NCBI RefSeq assembly: GCF_041320595.1
Contig: NZ_CP166625.1
Location: 2,974,001 to 3,038,000, forward strand
Direction of reading: 5' to 3'
DNA length: 64,000 nucleotides
From: Pleomorphomonas sp. PLEO
Lineage (GTDB): Bacteria > Pseudomonadota > Alphaproteobacteria > Rhizobiales > Pleomorphomonadaceae
Shown here one piece after another: positions 1-8,591 of the stretch (positions within the stretch are counted from its first letter, which is position 1; each line of letters opens with the position of its first letter). The translations under genes were made by a program, and so were the position numbers. A model generated the notes under the pieces. It saw only the letters and a program-made list of their open reading frames with translations. It had not been told where the DNA came from and did not search any database.

Positions 1-750
1 CGCCTTGCCGAGCACGCCGAGCGCCTCAAGGCCGACGTGGCAGAGGCCGTGGCAGCTCGACAGGCTCATGAGCGAGCTGCGCTGGAAGCTGACGGTATCA
101 GACCGCTTGAAGCCGCTGTGGCCGAGGCCGACCGGGCGCTTGCCAAGGTCGAGACCGATATTGCCCGCGTCCGGTCGGACGTCGACAGCATCGACAAGGA
201 AACGGCGACGGCGCTGGACGACAAGGGGGATCCGGCGGTGCGTGGGGTGATCGACGATCTGGCCGGCACATTGGCCCGCGCCGACATCGTTGAGCTGGTC
301 AGGCGCGCCGAAGCGACGCCGACGCCGGAGGATGACCGTATCGTCAAGTCTTTGCGCCAGATCGAGCGTGATCTTGTTCGCGTCGATGCCCAGGCGGAGG
401 AACTCCGGCGCACGTCGATCGATATGGCCAACAAGCGGCAAGAGCTTGAGCATTCGCGCGATGTTTTCCGTCGTAGCGGCTACGATCGCCCCAATGGTAA
501 TTTCTCCAACGGCGATATGATCGGCAACATGATCGGCGGCATCATCTCCGGCGCGATCACGGCAGCCGTACTGGAAGGGGCGTTCCGAGATGGCTACCGG
601 TATAGCGGCTCCGGTCGCCGCGACGACTTCGGCGGTAACTGGGGCGGCGGTGGGTCGTGGGGCGACGGCGGTGGGTTCGGCACGGGTGGCGGGTTTGGCG
701 GCGGCGGTGACTCCGGCGGTGACGGCTTCAAAACCGGCGGCGGCTTCTAG
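1..750 (+). CDS. Coiled-coil protein with glycine-rich C-terminus (5' end outside window)
   Basis: The reading frame is open from the first base, so the start lies upstream; a GTG at 37 is only an internal candidate. The visible 249 residues begin with about 150 residues rich in Ala, Glu, Arg, Lys and Asp in heptad-like spacing, as expected of a coiled coil. A short Gly/Ile/Ala-rich hydrophobic stretch (MIGGIISGAITAAVLEG) follows, then a tail of Gly-rich blocks ending in KTGGGF. I do not recognise a catalytic domain. The hydrophobic segment followed by a flexible Gly tail suggests membrane contact or self-assembly, but that is inference. It lies 128 bp upstream of lipA on the same strand. Confidence 0.75.
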   Translation, partial: RLAEHAERLKADVAEAVAARQAHERAALEADGIRPLEAAVAEADRALAKVETDIARVRSDVDSIDKETATALDDKGDPAVRGVIDDLAGTLARADIVELVRRAEATPTPEDDRIVKSLRQIERDLVRVDAQAEELRRTSIDMANKRQELEHSRDVFRRSGYDRPNGNFSNGDMIGNMIGGIISGAITAAVLEGAFRDGYRYSGSGRRDDFGGNWGGGGSWGDGGGFGTGGGFGGGGDSGGDGFKTGGGF

Positions 751-878
751 AGAAACTGTATGACAACGGCGCAGCCCAGATGCGACGGCACTGGCATGGC
801 CCAGCCCTAGTAGTTTTGCTAGGAAGATAGTCACAGAAGACCGGCCGAGGCCGGCCGTAGGGCAAGAAAGCGACTGAA

Positions 879-1847
879 ATGGTCACCATTCTCGACACCG
901 TGAAGACCGCGCCCAAGGCGCGCCATCCGGAGAAGGCCAATCGTCCGGACAACCCCATCCAGCGCAAGCCCGAGTGGATCCGCGTCAAGGCGCCAGGGTC
1001 GCCGGTCTACAAGGAAACGCAGGGCATCGTGAAGGAGAACGGTCTCTTCACAGTTTGCGAGGAGGCGGGCTGCCCCAATATCGGTGAGTGCTGGTCGAAG
1101 AAGCACGCCACCATGATGATCATGGGCGACACCTGCACCCGTGCCTGCGCCTTCTGCAACGTCAAGACCGGCATGCCGGCGCCGCTCGATCCCAATGAGC
1201 CGGAGAATGTGGCGCTGGCCGTCGAAAAGCTCGGCCTCCGCCACGTGGTCATCACCTCGGTGGACCGTGACGATCTCCAGGACGGCGGTGCCGAACATTT
1301 TGCCCAGGTGATCCGTGCCATCCGCGCCCGCTCGCCGTCGACCACCATCGAAGTGCTGACGCCTGACTTCCTGCGCAAGGACGGCGCGCTGGAAGTTGTG
1401 GTGGCGGCCAAGCCGGATGTGTTCAATCACAATCTGGAAACGGTGCCGTCGAATTACCTCACCGTTCGTCCCGGCGCGCGCTATTTCCATTCCATTCGCC
1501 TTTTGCAGCGCGTGAAGGAACTCGATCCCACCATCTTCACCAAGTCCGGCATCATGGTCGGCCTCGGTGAGGAGCGGAGCGAGGTGCTGCAACTGATGGA
1601 TGACCTGCGCTCGGCCGACGTCGATTTCCTGACCATCGGCCAATATTTGCAGCCGACTTCCAAGCACCATGCCATCATTCGCTTTGTGCCGCCGGACGAG
1701 TTCAAGTCGTATGAAACCGTTGCCTACACCAAGGGTTTCCTGATGGTGTCGTCGAGCCCGCTGACCCGCTCGTCCCATCATGCCGGCGAAGATTTCGAGA
1801 AGCTTCGGGCCAACCGTGAGAAGAAGCTTGCCGAGGCGAGGGGCTAA
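879..1847 (+). CDS. lipA: Lipoyl synthase LipA
   Basis: Radical SAM enzyme that inserts two sulfur atoms into protein-bound octanoyl groups, making the lipoyl cofactor of pyruvate and 2-oxoglutarate dehydrogenases and the glycine cleavage system. The 322-residue length is normal for the family. The auxiliary 4Fe-4S cluster ligands are Cys60, Cys65 and Cys71 ([12 protein letters not shown]), and the radical SAM cluster ligands are Cys86, Cys90 and Cys93 (CTRACAFC). The C-terminal RSSHHA motif, which supplies the serine ligand of the auxiliary cluster, is present. The ATG at 879 gives an N-terminus typical of rhizobial LipA. The Coq10-like gene downstream is a frequent alphaproteobacterial neighbour. 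Confidence 0.97.
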   Translation: MVTILDTVKTAPKARHPEKANRPDNPIQRKPEWIRVKAPGSPVYKETQGIVKENGLFTVCEEAGCPNIGECWSKKHATMMIMGDTCTRACAFCNVKTGMPAPLDPNEPENVALAVEKLGLRHVVITSVDRDDLQDGGAEHFAQVIRAIRARSPSTTIEVLTPDFLRKDGALEVVVAAKPDVFNHNLETVPSNYLTVRPGARYFHSIRLLQRVKELDPTIFTKSGIMVGLGEERSEVLQLMDDLRSADVDFLTIGQYLQPTSKHHAIIRFVPPDEFKSYETVAYTKGFLMVSSSPLTRSSHHAGEDFEKLRANREKKLAEARG

Positions 1848-1901
1848 AAGCTGGGCAGGATTGTTGCCTTTCAGCGCGAAGTCTGAAAAGCGTAGGGCGA
1901 T

Positions 1902-2003
1902 GCTGGAGCGCTGTTCGATCTGATTGCATCAGATCGGCACTCCAGCTCGTTGTTTAAGACGCATCATCTTTTCGATCCTCGCTTCACTCCGGTCGGATGA
2001 TGC
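1902..2003. repeat. Intergenic hairpin-plus-tail repeat, copy 1 (divergent)
   Basis: This copy lies between lipA and the Coq10-like gene. A long imperfect hairpin (GCTGGAG at 1902 pairing with CTCCAGC at 1940-1946, inner arms CGATCTGAT/ATCAGATCG) is followed by TTGTTTAAGACGC and a tail closed by GCATCATC (1961-1968) and GATGATGC (1996-2003). It shares this architecture and the TTGTTtAAGACGC junction with the copies near 3.5, 20.9 and 49.4 kb, but its tail sequence has diverged. It may also act as a terminator for lipA. Confidence 0.6.
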
Positions 2004-2051
2004 TTTAAAAGCCGCCTTGCTTCATTCTGGATCACAGGACGCTACCGGATA

Positions 2052-2510
2052 ATGCCGACCTTCGAGACCGTGCGCCACGTCAACCACAGCCCGGAGCGGA
2101 TGTTCGATCTGGTGGCCGATGTCGATAAATACCCTGAGTTCGTGCCGCTCTGCGAGCGGCTGGTCGTCCGGCAGCGGCGCACCGACGAGGACGGCCGCGA
2201 GGTGCTGATCGCCGATCTCACCGCCGGCTATGGACCGGTGCGGGAGACCTTCACTTCGATGGTGACGCTCGACCGAGCAGCGCTCGCCATCAAGGTCGAA
2301 TATGTCGATGGCCCCTTTCGCTTCCTCGACAATCGCTGGACCTTTACGCCGCGCGAGGGGAATGGCGCCAACGTTCATTTCTGGATCGACTATGAGTTCC
2401 GCAGCCGGATGCTAGGCGCCCTCATGGGCTCGATGTTTGACCGGGCTTTCCGCAAGTTCTCCGAAGCCTTTGAGACGCGCGCCGACGCCATTTACGGTGT
2501 AGGCGCCTAA
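2052..2510 (+). CDS. Coq10/RatA-like START-domain protein
   Basis: A 152-residue single-domain protein of the SRPBCC/START fold. It carries the family signature DVDKYPEFVP at residues 23-32, a central GPFRFLDNRWTF strand, and a C-terminal amphipathic helix. Mitochondrial Coq10 binds ubiquinone and helps deliver it to the respiratory chain. The bacterial relative RatA was described as inhibiting 70S ribosome formation, so automatic pipelines often call this family a toxin. A ubiquinone-binding role is the more likely one in an alphaproteobacterium. The gene starts 204 bp after lipA, separated from it by a repeat, and is followed 17 bp later by the LysE-type exporter. Confidence 0.85.
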   Translation: MPTFETVRHVNHSPERMFDLVADVDKYPEFVPLCERLVVRQRRTDEDGREVLIADLTAGYGPVRETFTSMVTLDRAALAIKVEYVDGPFRFLDNRWTFTPREGNGANVHFWIDYEFRSRMLGALMGSMFDRAFRKFSEAFETRADAIYGVGA

Positions 2511-2527
2511 ACGCAGGGGAGGCTGAC

Positions 2528-3154
2528 ATGAGCCTTGCCGTCAATCTACCGATCATCCTGTCCGCCGCGTTCATCGCCACAGCCAGTCCGGGACCGGCCA
2601 CCCTGGCTGTCGCATCGATGTCCATGGGGGCTGGCCGTCAGCGTGGGGTTGCCATGGCATGCGGGGTGGTGACCGGCTCGCTCACGTGGTCGGCGGCGGC
2701 GGCGCTCGGCCTCGGCGCGATCATGCTGGCTAACGCCTGGATCCTTGAGGTCATTCGCTACCTCGGCGCCGGCTATCTTCTCTATCTCGCCGTCAAGTCG
2801 GCTCGAAGCGCCGTCAGCCCAAAGGCGCTGACGTTCAGTGCCGTCGATGACCTGACGTGGGGCGGGGCCTATCGCAAAGGGCTGGTGCTGCACCTCACAA
2901 ACCCCAAGGCCATCCTGTTCTTCGGGGCCCTCTATTCGATCGGCGTGCCGCCGAGCGCGCCGATGGGAACGCTTCTGGTGGTGATCGCCGCCGTGGGTTT
3001 GCAGAGCGCCTTGATCTTCCTGACCTACGCCGTGGTTTTCTCATCGGCCACGGTGGCGCGCGGCTTTGCCCGTATCCGTCGCCTGTTCGACGGGCTGCTC
3101 GCCGTCGCTTTCGGCTACGCCAGTTTCAAGGTTTTGACGGCGCATCTCCGCTGA
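2528..3154 (+). CDS. LysE/RhtB-family amino-acid exporter
   Basis: A 208-residue inner-membrane protein of the LysE/RhtB superfamily, whose members export amino acids or derivatives. The N-terminal SPGP motif after the first hydrophobic segment, the following Gly-rich helix, and about six hydrophobic segments fit the family. The substrate cannot be read from the sequence. The start ATG is preceded by a good ribosome-binding site (AGGGGAGG, 6 nt spacing). It follows the Coq10-like gene by 17 bp and is probably cotranscribed with it, although the functions look unrelated. Confidence 0.88.
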   Translation: MSLAVNLPIILSAAFIATASPGPATLAVASMSMGAGRQRGVAMACGVVTGSLTWSAAAALGLGAIMLANAWILEVIRYLGAGYLLYLAVKSARSAVSPKALTFSAVDDLTWGGAYRKGLVLHLTNPKAILFFGALYSIGVPPSAPMGTLLVVIAAVGLQSALIFLTYAVVFSSATVARGFARIRRLFDGLLAVAFGYASFKVLTAHLR

Positions 3155-3248
3155 GGAGAGAGTAAGATGCGTTTGCGATGTTTCTGCACTTCCGGCCGAT
3201 GTAAGGACAGCTTACATTGACGTCCATAATGGGTCACGGAGGGGCAAA

Positions 3249-3503
3249 ATGGCAGGCGTCGGTATTCTCGGAACCATTATCATCGGGCTGCTGGCCGGCT
3301 GGCTGGCCGAGCGCTTCACCCGGTCCAACCATGGTCTTCTCACCAACCTGCTTCTTGGCGTCGTCGGTGCGCTGGCGTTCGCCTGGGTGGTCCGCCATTT
3401 CGGCATCGTGCCCAACGGTCCCAACGGTTGGCTTCCCAATCTCGTCGGCGGCACCATTGGCGCCGTCGTCCTCATCTGGCTCTATCGCCAGTTCAGGCGG
3501 TGA
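3249..3503 (+). CDS. GlsB/YeaQ/YmgE-family small membrane protein
   Basis: An 84-residue protein made of three hydrophobic helices with Gly-rich turns (GLLAGWLAERFTR, NLLLGVVGALAFAWVV, GGTIGAVVLIWLYRQF). This is the pattern of the transglycosylase-associated/GlsB family, small stress-linked inner-membrane proteins of uncertain biochemical role. A strong ribosome-binding site (GGAGGGG) precedes the ATG. It has its own upstream gap of 94 bp and ends 8 bp before a perfect hairpin of the local repeat family. Confidence 0.88.
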   Translation: MAGVGILGTIIIGLLAGWLAERFTRSNHGLLTNLLLGVVGALAFAWVVRHFGIVPNGPNGWLPNLVGGTIGAVVLIWLYRQFRR

Positions 3504-3511
3504 GGGCGGCC

Positions 3512-3615
3512 TAGAGCCTATTCGGCGAATTCAGGTTCGCCGAATAGGCTCTATCTCCTTGTTAAGACGCAATTCCGGACGCAAAACCGGTTCCCACTTT
3601 TGCTGAAATTGCTCT
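3512..3615. repeat. Intergenic hairpin-plus-tail repeat, copy 2 (best preserved)
   Basis: A perfect 18-bp inverted repeat (3512-3529 with 3536-3553, 6-nt loop) is followed by TTGTTAAGACGCAATTCC and the tail CGGACGCAAAACCGGTTCCC, ending in GCTGAAATTGCTCT at 3602-3615. The tail is itself bounded by GCAATT/AATTGC. The copy lies between convergent genes (glsB-like and the aldo-keto reductase). The tail resembles palindromic intergenic elements common in rhizobial and Brucella genomes. Family identity is from memory and unverified. Confidence 0.8.
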
Positions 3616-3638
3616 AAGCCGCGCCCCACCGGTTTGCG

Positions 3639-4508
3639 TCACGCCTTGCCGATGGCGTCGAGCGCCTTAAGCGTCGCGTCGTCGAGGGTGATGTCCGCCA
3701 CTGCGAGGTTCTGCTCAAGGTGAGCGACCGACGACGTGCCGGGGATCAGCAGGATGTTGGGCGAGCGGCGTAGCAACCAGGCCAGCGCCAGTTGCATCGG
3801 CGTGATGCCGAGCCGTTTTGCCTCGGCGCTGAGGGTGTCCGACTGCAAGGGCGAGAAGCCGCCCAACGGGAAATAGGGCACATAGGCGATGCCCTCGGCG
3901 GCGAGTTCATCGATCAGGGCGTCGTCATCGCGATGGGCGAGATTGTAGTGGTTTTGGACGCAGACGACATCGACGATGCGTTGCGCCGCTTTGACCTGCG
4001 CCGACGTGACGTGGCTGACGCCGATGTGGCGGATGAGCCCCTGCTGTTGCAGCTCGGCCAGCGCTTCGATCTGCGGTTCGACCGGTCCCTCGGCCGGGCG
4101 ATGCGGATCGAACATGAAACGCATGTTGACGACGTCGATCGTATCGAGGCCAAGGTTGCGAAGGTTGTCGTGAACGGCTGAGCGCAGTTCGTCGGGCGCG
4201 TCGGCCTTCAGCCACGAGCCATCGGAGCCGCGCTTTCCACCGACCTTGGTGACAATGGTCAGATCGGCGGGGTAGGGGTGGAGCGCCTCGCGAATGATCT
4301 CGTTGGTAACGTGCGGGCCGTAGAAATCGCTGGTGTCGATGTGGTCGACGCCAGCGGCGATCGCCGCGCGCAGTACGGCTACCGCCTGCGTTCGATCTTT
4401 TGGCGGGCCGAAAACGCCGGGGCCGGCGAGCTGCATGGCGCCATAGCCGAGCCGCTTCACGCTGCGGTCGCCGAGGCGGAAGGTTCCGGATTTCTCAATC
4501 GAGGACAT
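3639..4508 (-). CDS. Aldo/keto reductase (YdbC-like)
   Basis: A 289-residue NADPH-dependent oxidoreductase of the aldo-keto reductase TIM-barrel family. Asp58, Tyr63 (DTSDFYG) and Lys88 (VTKVGG) of the catalytic tetrad are present. Where the tetrad histidine is normally found (YLIHWP-type strand) the protein reads VVNMR at 126-130, a feature I associate with the E. coli YdbC branch. The substrate is unknown; small aldehydes are typical for the family. The gene is transcribed divergently from a LysR regulator 96 bp away, which probably controls it. Confidence 0.9.
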   Translation of the reverse strand: MSSIEKSGTFRLGDRSVKRLGYGAMQLAGPGVFGPPKDRTQAVAVLRAAIAAGVDHIDTSDFYGPHVTNEIIREALHPYPADLTIVTKVGGKRGSDGSWLKADAPDELRSAVHDNLRNLGLDTIDVVNMRFMFDPHRPAEGPVEPQIEALAELQQQGLIRHIGVSHVTSAQVKAAQRIVDVVCVQNHYNLAHRDDDALIDELAAEGIAYVPYFPLGGFSPLQSDTLSAEAKRLGITPMQLALAWLLRRSPNILLIPGTSSVAHLEQNLAVADITLDDATLKALDAIGKA

Positions 4509-4604
4509 GGGCTGTCTCCTACGCTGATAGAGCCCAGAGATAAGCGCTGGCCGTTGTACTGGGAACAGGGTAGATTCGGTACAGGCTGTACGGAATTTCG
4601 AACA

Positions 4605-5501
4605 ATGGCTGTTGATTTCGGCGATATGTCGGCCTTCCTCGCGGTGGCCAAGGCGGGCGGCTTTCGCGATGCCGCGAGATCGGCGGGCGATAGCGCCTCA
4701 CGGCTCAGCGAAGCGGTGCGACGGCTCGAAGCGCAGCTTGGCGTGCGGCTTTTTCACCGGACGACGCGGAGCGTCGAGCTGACGGCTGTCGGCCGGGAGC
4801 TTGCCGACCGATTGGCGCCGGCCGTCGCCGAGGTGGATTTGGCGCTCGACGTCGTCAACGGCTATCGTGAGCGGATCGGTGGGCGACTGAAGCTCAACGT
4901 GCCGATCAGCGCGGCGCGACTGGTGCTGCCGGATATCGTGCCGCCATTCCTGGCGGCCTATCCCGATATCCAGCTGGAAATCATTGCCGAGGACACGTTC
5001 GTCGATCTGGTTGCTTCGGGTTGCGATGCCGGTATCCGCTACGACGAGCGGCTCGAACAGGACATGATCGCCGTGCCGATTGGTCCGCGGCGCCAGCGCT
5101 CCGCGCTCGCGGCGGCGCCCTCTTATCTTGATCGACGCGGCCGGCCTTCCCATCCGCGCGATCTTCTCGAACACAATTGCATTCGTGCCCGCTTTGCCAG
5201 TGGTGCCATCGCGCCCTGGGAATTTGAAAAGGATGGCGAGATCGTCAATGTTGATCCCGCTGGTCAGTTCATCGCCGGCACCGCTGGCGCGGCGGAACTT
5301 CTCATCGCGGCGGCGATCGGCGGCGTCGGCATCATGGGCCTCTTCGAGGAGTGGCTTCGGCCGCATTTTTCAAACGGCACGCTGGAGCCGGTATTGGAGC
5401 CGTGGTGGTCGAGCTTCTCCGGACCCTTTCTCTATTATCCCGGCCGCCGTCTGGTGCCGGCGCCGCTACGTGCATTCATCGACTTTGTAAAAGCGCAATG
5501 A
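4605..5501 (+). CDS. LysR-family transcriptional regulator
   Basis: A 298-residue regulator with an N-terminal winged helix-turn-helix (FLAVAKAGGFRDAARSAGDSASRLSEAVRRLEAQLGVRLF) split here by the standard LysR helix pattern, followed by a periplasmic-binding-like effector domain from about residue 90. The frame stays open far upstream, but the ATG at 4605 gives the canonical LysR N-terminus; anything earlier would overlap the divergent reductase gene. It shares a 96-bp intergenic region with the aldo/keto reductase, the classic arrangement of a LysR gene and its target. The inducer is unknown. Confidence 0.92.
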   Translation: MAVDFGDMSAFLAVAKAGGFRDAARSAGDSASRLSEAVRRLEAQLGVRLFHRTTRSVELTAVGRELADRLAPAVAEVDLALDVVNGYRERIGGRLKLNVPISAARLVLPDIVPPFLAAYPDIQLEIIAEDTFVDLVASGCDAGIRYDERLEQDMIAVPIGPRRQRSALAAAPSYLDRRGRPSHPRDLLEHNCIRARFASGAIAPWEFEKDGEIVNVDPAGQFIAGTAGAAELLIAAAIGGVGIMGLFEEWLRPHFSNGTLEPVLEPWWSSFSGPFLYYPGRRLVPAPLRAFIDFVKAQ

Positions 5502-5516
5502 GTTCCGGTTGGCCAA

Positions 5517-6029
5517 TCAAGCCGTGAGGCTCCAGTCGGCGATTGCCTCTTCCAGCATGGCGAGCGCCTGAACCACCGCCGCGTAGCGTACGCCGGCGCG
5601 ATCGAGACTGCCAAAGCGCCGCTCGGCATGGACAGTCGGCCGGCCGGTGCCGGCACAGGCGAAATGGACGAGGCCGACCGGCTTGTCGGCGGTGCCGCCG
5701 CCGGGGCCGGCAATACCTGTAATGGAAACGGTAAAAGTCGCGCGCGAATGCGCAAGGGCACCTTCGGCCATGGCGCGGGCGGTGGCCTCCGAAACGGCGC
5801 CGTGGGCGATCAGCGTCGCCTCGGGCACGCCGAGCATCTCCACCTTGGCCTCGTTGGAATAAGTGACGAAGCCGCGATCAACCACGTCCGACGACCCGGC
5901 TATTTCGGTCAGCAGGCCGGCGACAAGGCCGCCGGTGCAGCTTTCCGCGGTGGCAATCTTCACGCCCTTTGAACGGGCTTTCTCAAGCAGATTTTGGGCG
6001 CGAGGATGAAGCGGCGAAAGGTCGGTCAT
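5517..6029 (-). CDS. CinA C-terminal domain amidohydrolase (PncC-like)
   Basis: A 170-residue stand-alone CinA C-terminal domain. Family members such as PncC hydrolyse nicotinamide mononucleotide to nicotinate mononucleotide and ammonia in NAD recycling. The conserved ATAESCTGGL, TYSNEAK and ITGIAGPGGGT motifs are present. The start is placed at the ATG ending at 6029 because AGGAG lies a normal distance upstream and the N-terminus then matches the family; a longer reading to 6137 adds non-homologous sequence. It lies 111 bp downstream of ispDF on the same strand, a common rhizobial pairing, and is convergent with the LysR gene. Confidence 0.88.
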   Translation of the reverse strand: MTDLSPLHPRAQNLLEKARSKGVKIATAESCTGGLVAGLLTEIAGSSDVVDRGFVTYSNEAKVEMLGVPEATLIAHGAVSEATARAMAEGALAHSRATFTVSITGIAGPGGGTADKPVGLVHFACAGTGRPTVHAERRFGSLDRAGVRYAAVVQALAMLEEAIADWSLTA

Positions 6030-6140
6030 GGCGATCTCCTCTTCGGCATCGGCTGCTTTGCCGCCTGGGTATCCCATACAATATAGGTCGTCGTCCGCCT
6101 CAGAACAGACGACAGGGGCAAGGCGCGCCAGTAACACACC

Positions 6141-7373
6141 TCAGAGAGGTAGCCTCACCGTGGCGGTGGCAATGGCGGCGATGCCTTCGCGGCGGCCGGC
6201 AAAGCCGAGCCCTTCGTTGGTGGTAGCCTTCACTCCCACACGATCGATGGTGATGCCGCAGGCGCTGGCGATCGCCGCCCGCATGGCCTCGCGGTGCGGG
6301 CCCACCTTGGGCGCCTCGGCGATAATCGTGACGTCGCAATGGGCAAGAATGCCGCTGCGCTCGGCGACGCGGCGAACGGCGTCCTTCAGAAACAGCTTGG
6401 AGGCGGCGCCGCGCCAGCGATCCTCGGAAGGCGGGAAATGCTTGCCGATGTCACCATCGCCAAGCGCGCCGAGAATGGCGTCGGTCAGCGCGTGCAGGGC
6501 GACGTCGGCGTCCGAATGCCCCTTCAGGCGCTGGTCATGCGGGATGAACACGCCACAGAGCGTCACGCCATCGCCGGGCTCAAGCACGTGGACGTCGTAG
6601 CCCGTGCCGACGCGGACGTCGGGGCAGGCAAGGAAGGCCTCGGCGGCGAGACGCTGTTCGGCCATTTGGAAATCCTCCGCTGTGGTCAGTTTGATGTTGT
6701 CGGCCCCGCCGTCGACGAGCAGCACGCGATGGCCAGCTTGTTCGGCGACGGCCGCGTCGTCGGTCATGCCGGTGATGCCGCGTGCCGCGAGCGCCCTGTG
6801 AGCCGCGGTAATTTCGGCATAGCGGAAGCCCTGCGGCGTGGCGGCGCGCCACAGTCGTTCGCGTGGTACCGTCTCGCTCACGTAGCCAGTTTCATCGGCT
6901 CGTTTGACCGTGTCGATCACCGAGACGCCGCAGAGGACGGCCACTTCGCGGCCGAGGGCTTCTATCACCCGGTCGATGGCGTGATGGCCTATGAATGGCC
7001 GAACGGCGTCGTGGATCAGCACGTAGTCTGGCGCATCGGCGGCCAGCGTCGCAAGGCCGGCGAGGCAGCTTGCCTGCCGATCGGCACCGCCGGGAACCGG
7101 TGGCGAGAGGCGGGGGTCGTCGAGCCCGGCGACGGCCGTGGCGTAGAGGTCGCGGTCGTCGGGGTGGATGACCGTCAGCACGCGGTCGATGCCGGGATGG
7201 CCGAGGAAGGCGGAGATCGTTCGAGCGATCACAGGGCGCCCGTGGAGCTGCCTGTATTGCTTGGGAGGCGCGCCGACGCTGGCGGCGCGGGTGCCGCGCC
7301 CGGCGGCGACCAGAATCACCGCGACGGTGGGCCGGGTGGAAGAGCGGGCAGGGGAGGTCGTGCTGGAAGGCAT
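6141..7373 (-). CDS. ispDF: Bifunctional IspD/IspF isoprenoid enzyme
   Basis: A fusion of two MEP-pathway enzymes, 410 residues. Residues 1-240 are IspD (CTP-dependent cytidylyltransferase acting on 2-C-methyl-D-erythritol 4-phosphate), with AAGRGTR and PKQYRQLHGRPVI. Residues 250-410 are IspF (2,4-cyclodiphosphate synthase), with the metal-binding GTGYDVH and GHSDADV motifs. The kinase acting between them, IspE, is encoded near 50 kb. The fusion is typical of alphaproteobacteria. The start is chosen at the ATG ending at 7373; an ATG 33 bp upstream (ending 7406) is possible. It is divergent from dusB. Confidence 0.95.
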   Translation of the reverse strand: MPSSTTSPARSSTRPTVAVILVAAGRGTRAASVGAPPKQYRQLHGRPVIARTISAFLGHPGIDRVLTVIHPDDRDLYATAVAGLDDPRLSPPVPGGADRQASCLAGLATLAADAPDYVLIHDAVRPFIGHHAIDRVIEALGREVAVLCGVSVIDTVKRADETGYVSETVPRERLWRAATPQGFRYAEITAAHRALAARGITGMTDDAAVAEQAGHRVLLVDGGADNIKLTTAEDFQMAEQRLAAEAFLACPDVRVGTGYDVHVLEPGDGVTLCGVFIPHDQRLKGHSDADVALHALTDAILGALGDGDIGKHFPPSEDRWRGAASKLFLKDAVRRVAERSGILAHCDVTIIAEAPKVGPHREAMRAAIASACGITIDRVGVKATTNEGLGFAGRREGIAAIATATVRLPL

Positions 7374-7467
7374 TGCCGTTTGCTGGGCTCCGCTTGGCGA
7401 CCTCATGGCGGTCGCGGCAAAAATGTGCATTCTCGTTACGTTATCGGCCGGATGCGCCGCAAGACGC

Positions 7468-7496
7468 TTGCGTCGTTTCTTCCAAACGGCTATCAA
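7468..7496 (+). promoter_or_regulatory. Possible sigma70-type promoter for dusB-ntrB-ntrC
   Basis: In the 168-bp gap between divergent ispDF and dusB, TTGCGT (7468-7473) and TATCAA (7491-7496) are separated by exactly 17 bp and end 45 bp before the dusB start. This is a reasonable housekeeping promoter by eye only. No sigma54 element (GG-N10-GC type) was recognised. Confidence 0.3.
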
Positions 7497-7541
7497 TTGC
7501 GTAATTTGTATGCAATGGCAGTTCGTGCACAAGGTGTAAGC

Positions 7542-8591
7542 ATGGCGGTTTCCAGGCCGGATCGCGAGGCGATGACAGCGCCGGCGGCGGAACTCTGTGT
7601 CGGCGGCGTAACTCTGCCGTCGCCGGTGTTCCTCGCGCCGATGGCTGGCATCACCGATCTGCCGTTCCGCCGTGTCGCACGCCGCTACGGCGCAGGCCTC
7701 ACCGTATCCGAAATGGTGGCGTCGGAAACGCTGCTCGAAGGACATCCGGAAACGACGGCGCGTGCCGAAGCCGATGATGACGGATTGCATGTCGTTCAGC
7801 TCGCCGGTCGCGAAGCGCGCTGGATGGGCGAGGGCGCCCGGGCAGCGGAAGCCGGTGGCGCCGACATCATCGACATCAACATGGGTTGCCCCGCCAAGAA
7901 GGTGGTGTCGGGTTATTCCGGTTCGGCGCTGATGCGCGATCTCGATCATGCGCTGACGCTGATCGAAGCTGTGGTTGGCGCCGTCAGCGTGCCGGTGACA
8001 CTGAAGATGCGTCTCGGCTGGGACGACGGGTGCATCAACGCGCCGGAGCTGGCTCGACGGGCCGAGGCGGCCGGTGTTGCCATGGTGACCGTGCATGCCC
8101 GTACGCGCAACCAGTTCTACAAGGGCGCGGCCGACTGGTCGAAGGTGAGGGCCGTGCGCGAGGCTGTGTCCATCCCGCTGGTGGTCAACGGCGATGTAAT
8201 TGATGCGACGTCGGCCCGCGAAGCGCTTCATCAATCGGGCGCCGATGCGGTGATGATCGGCCGTGGTGCCTATGGCCGTCCCTGGTTGCCGGGCCGGATC
8301 GCCGCGGCGCTCGCCAACGGCGGCGAAGCCGAGGCTCCTGGCAGGGACGAGATCCTTGCGTCGCTCAAGGCGCAATACGCGCACATGCTGGGCCACTACC
8401 GCGAGGGCCTGGGCCTCAAGATGGCCCGCAAGCATGTTGGTTGGACGTTCGACGCGATGCCGCGCGACGACGCGGCGGCGCCTGATATCCGGCGGCGAGC
8501 GTTGACGGCGGAGGTGCCGGACGTGGTGATGGAGGCCGTCGACGAGTGGTTCGCCGATGGCAGAGCGAGTTTCGAGAGGGTTGCCGCATGA
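7542..8591 (+). CDS. dusB: tRNA-dihydrouridine synthase DusB (NifR3)
   Basis: A 349-residue flavoenzyme that reduces uridine to dihydrouridine in the D-loop of tRNA. The N-terminal FMN-binding TIM barrel opens with [16 protein letters not shown]. The catalytic cysteine is Cys116 in [11 protein letters not shown], and the phosphate-binding NGDV and [11 protein letters not shown] segments follow. The ATG at 7542 is favoured by an AGGTG ribosome-binding site; an ATG at 7572 is the alternative. As in most rhizobia, where it was named nifR3, it leads the operon with ntrB and ntrC, and its stop codon overlaps the ntrB start (ATGA). Confidence 0.95.
   Translation: MAVSRPDREAMTAPAAELCVGGVTLPSPVFLAPMAGITDLPFRRVARRYGAGLTVSEMVASETLLEGHPETTARAEADDDGLHVVQLAGREARWMGEGARAAEAGGADIIDINMGCPAKKVVSGYSGSALMRDLDHALTLIEAVVGAVSVPVTLKMRLGWDDGCINAPELARRAEAAGVAMVTVHARTRNQFYKGAADWSKVRAVREAVSIPLVVNGDVIDATSAREALHQSGADAVMIGRGAYGRPWLPGRIAAALANGGEAEAPGRDEILASLKAQYAHMLGHYREGLGLKMARKHVGWTFDAMPRDDAAAPDIRRRALTAEVPDVVMEAVDEWFADGRASFERVAA

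Noticed and set aside
601-750. Gly-codon repeats that could be taken for a tandem DNA repeat
   Set aside because: The repetition follows the codons of a Gly-rich protein tail with varied spacing; it is not a non-coding tandem array.
841-858. GC-rich inverted repeat before lipA as a riboswitch or operator
   Set aside because: The CCGGCC/GGCCGG symmetry is short and common in this composition; no riboswitch core was seen.
6294-7541. A long plus-strand frame running into dusB, opposite ispDF
   Set aside because: It is the open upstream extension of dusB read across conserved ispDF; the dusB similarity begins only at about 7542.
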